A stretch of 14,981 bases of DNA from Bacillota bacterium (GTDB lineage Bacteria; Bacillota; Clostridia; Saccharofermentanales; Fastidiosipilaceae), in assembly GCA_023442635.1 (NCBI GenBank), contig JAEZYR010000155.1:1-14981 (forward strand). Direction: 5' to 3'. Positions 13,969 to 14,981 of the stretch are shown here, piece by piece. A program made the translations under genes and the position numbers. Numbering within the stretch: the first letter of the stretch is position 1; each line of letters opens with the position of its first letter. The notes below the pieces were generated by a model that ran no database searches, was not told where the DNA came from, and saw only the letters and a list, made by a program, of their open reading frames with translations.

Positions 13969-14981
13969 CTAGGCCAAATACTGCGTTTCTAAGCATAGGC
14001 AGGTGTCGGCATTTAATGTTTTGAGCTGAGCCTGAATTTGAAGTAGGTTCAGCTCGTAAGAAGTCCCCTCTACTGTATTTAGACAGAGGGAAGAGCCTTT
14101 TTCGACTAACACTATGCTCTTGAAAGTCAAGTGACCTAGATTCAGCGGCAAGCAAGCGAGCAAGCGTCCTTGCCTTTGCATAGCTTCGGCATAAGCCAAA
14201 ACAAGTGTTAGGCTGGACGCCTTTTTCTGGAAGAGAAAGTAGGCCCACCCTGTGGTCTCATCGCGATAACCCCAGACCAGCTCATCCGCTTGCCAATCTA
14301 TGGCTTGAGCCTCTTCTGGAGCAAGGCCTCTGACGGCAGTGCTCTGCTCCGAATGCAAAGCAGATCCCTGATAGATGAAACGGCGATCGAGGCCTTCTAG
14401 GTGCAGGGGTTCAGGGTCTTCTGCCCTTTGGATGAAGTAGCGCTCTAGCACTTCCAAAAGAACAGAGCCAGAACTTGTTGTTTTAAGGCAGAAGGATGGC
14501 TTGCTTTGCAGCTGGGCTTCTTCACGCTGACAGCAAGTCGGGCAGTAACTGAGGCTGCGACCATTGACTTGATAGCGCGCCAAGATTCCATGACAGCGAG
14601 GACAAAGCTGCCCATATCGGCCATAAACTTGGTGCTGCTTTTGGTAGGAGCCCTTCGTGCCGCTAGCGTCCTGGTAATCTCGAATACTAGAACCGCCAGC
14701 CTTCACAGCCTGCTGCATGAGCTTTTGCATGCGACAAGAGAGTTCAGCCCAAAAAACAGGCGTACAAGCCTGCAGCGGGCGATCTGGCGGACAGTGACAG
14801 GCGTGCAAAAGCTCACTGACGTAGATGGTGCCCAGCCCCGCGACTTGTTTCTGGTCCAACAAATAGGCGGCTATCGGGCGTTGCTGTTGAAGTTTTTGAG
14901 TCAGGACATATGGATCAGGAGCGAAATGGATGGCATCTGGACCGAGATCTTGGATAGGATGGGTTACGAGGTGCTCAGCAT
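13969..14981 (-). CDS. mutM: formamidopyrimidine-DNA glycosylase (MutM/Fpg), C-terminal part with a long extension (5' end outside window)
   Basis: MutM removes oxidised purines such as 8-oxoguanine and nicks the abasic site. The visible part (336 residues, open to the right edge) starts within LGPDAIHFAPDPY. It has the H2TH region RPIAAYLLDQKQVAGLGTIYVSELL (34-58 of the visible part), GGSSIRDYQDASGTKGSYQ, and a C4 zinc finger with Cys 126, 129, 146 and 149. The catalytic N-terminal Pro-Glu and the first lysine lie outside. Canonical MutM ends right after the finger (about 270-290 residues in total), but here about 186 further residues follow (13969-14526), in a domain I do not recognise. The usual Asn in GxGNIY is Thr here. 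The gene converges with the TM2 gene. Confidence 0.9.
   Translation of the reverse strand, partial: AEHLVTHPIQDLGPDAIHFAPDPYVLTQKLQQQRPIAAYLLDQKQVAGLGTIYVSELLHACHCPPDRPLQACTPVFWAELSCRMQKLMQQAVKAGGSSIRDYQDASGTKGSYQKQHQVYGRYGQLCPRCHGILARYQVNGRSLSYCPTCCQREEAQLQSKPSFCLKTTSSGSVLLEVLERYFIQRAEDPEPLHLEGLDRRFIYQGSALHSEQSTAVRGLAPEEAQAIDWQADELVWGYRDETTGWAYFLFQKKASSLTLVLAYAEAMQRQGRLLACLPLNLGHLTFKSIVLVEKGSSLCLNTVEGTSYELNLLQIQAQLKTLNADTCLCLETQYLA

Noticed and set aside
1..14981. CRISPR array, insertion sequence or phage region
   Set aside because: No regularly spaced repeats, transposase, integrase or phage structural frames are present.

Overview
The window looks like chromosomal DNA of a mid-GC Bacillota, probably a Clostridia-like lineage. 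The signs are strong AGGAGG-type ribosome binding sites, a MepA-type MATE transporter, DUF1294, TM2 and YdcF genes, and a Firmicute-style carAB pair. The genus cannot be fixed from sequence alone, and there are no insertion sequences, CRISPR arrays or phage genes.

Left part (1-2436, + strand): a C-terminal tail resembling an RlmD-type RNA methyltransferase, a NUDIX hydrolase, a second small methyltransferase-like remnant, then a two-gene unit of a HExxH zinc peptidase and a RimJ/RimL-type acetyltransferase. The unit ends in a terminator shared with a converging gene. That minus-strand gene (2506-2984) is a small lipoprotein whose signal peptide and body lie in different frames, broken exactly at the lipobox. 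Next come an HD-domain hydrolase (+), a YdcF/DUF218 membrane protein (-), a MATE efflux protein (+) and a YfcE-type phosphodiesterase (+).

Centre (6895-12599, - strand): carA and carB overlap by 17 bp and encode both subunits of carbamoyl-phosphate synthetase. A YoaK/DUF1275 membrane protein follows 37 bp downstream and may be co-transcribed. The most unusual feature of the window is here. CarB is about 1197 residues instead of about 1060-1075, and its last ~74 residues read as a HigA-type XRE helix-turn-helix domain placed after a divergent, enlarged MGS allosteric domain. A perfect 9-bp inverted repeat lies just upstream of carA. Together they suggest a CarB that may sense pyrimidine, purine or arginine state and bind DNA or another macromolecule. 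That role is inference.

Right part: a DUF1294 membrane protein (+), tRNA-Gln(CUG) with a near-consensus promoter and a strong terminator, a TM2-domain protein with its own promoter and terminator and a duplicated 3' end, and on the minus strand the C-terminal part of a MutM/Fpg DNA glycosylase. MutM also carries an unrecognised extension of ~186 residues after its zinc finger, so two housekeeping enzymes in this window have non-canonical C-terminal additions.
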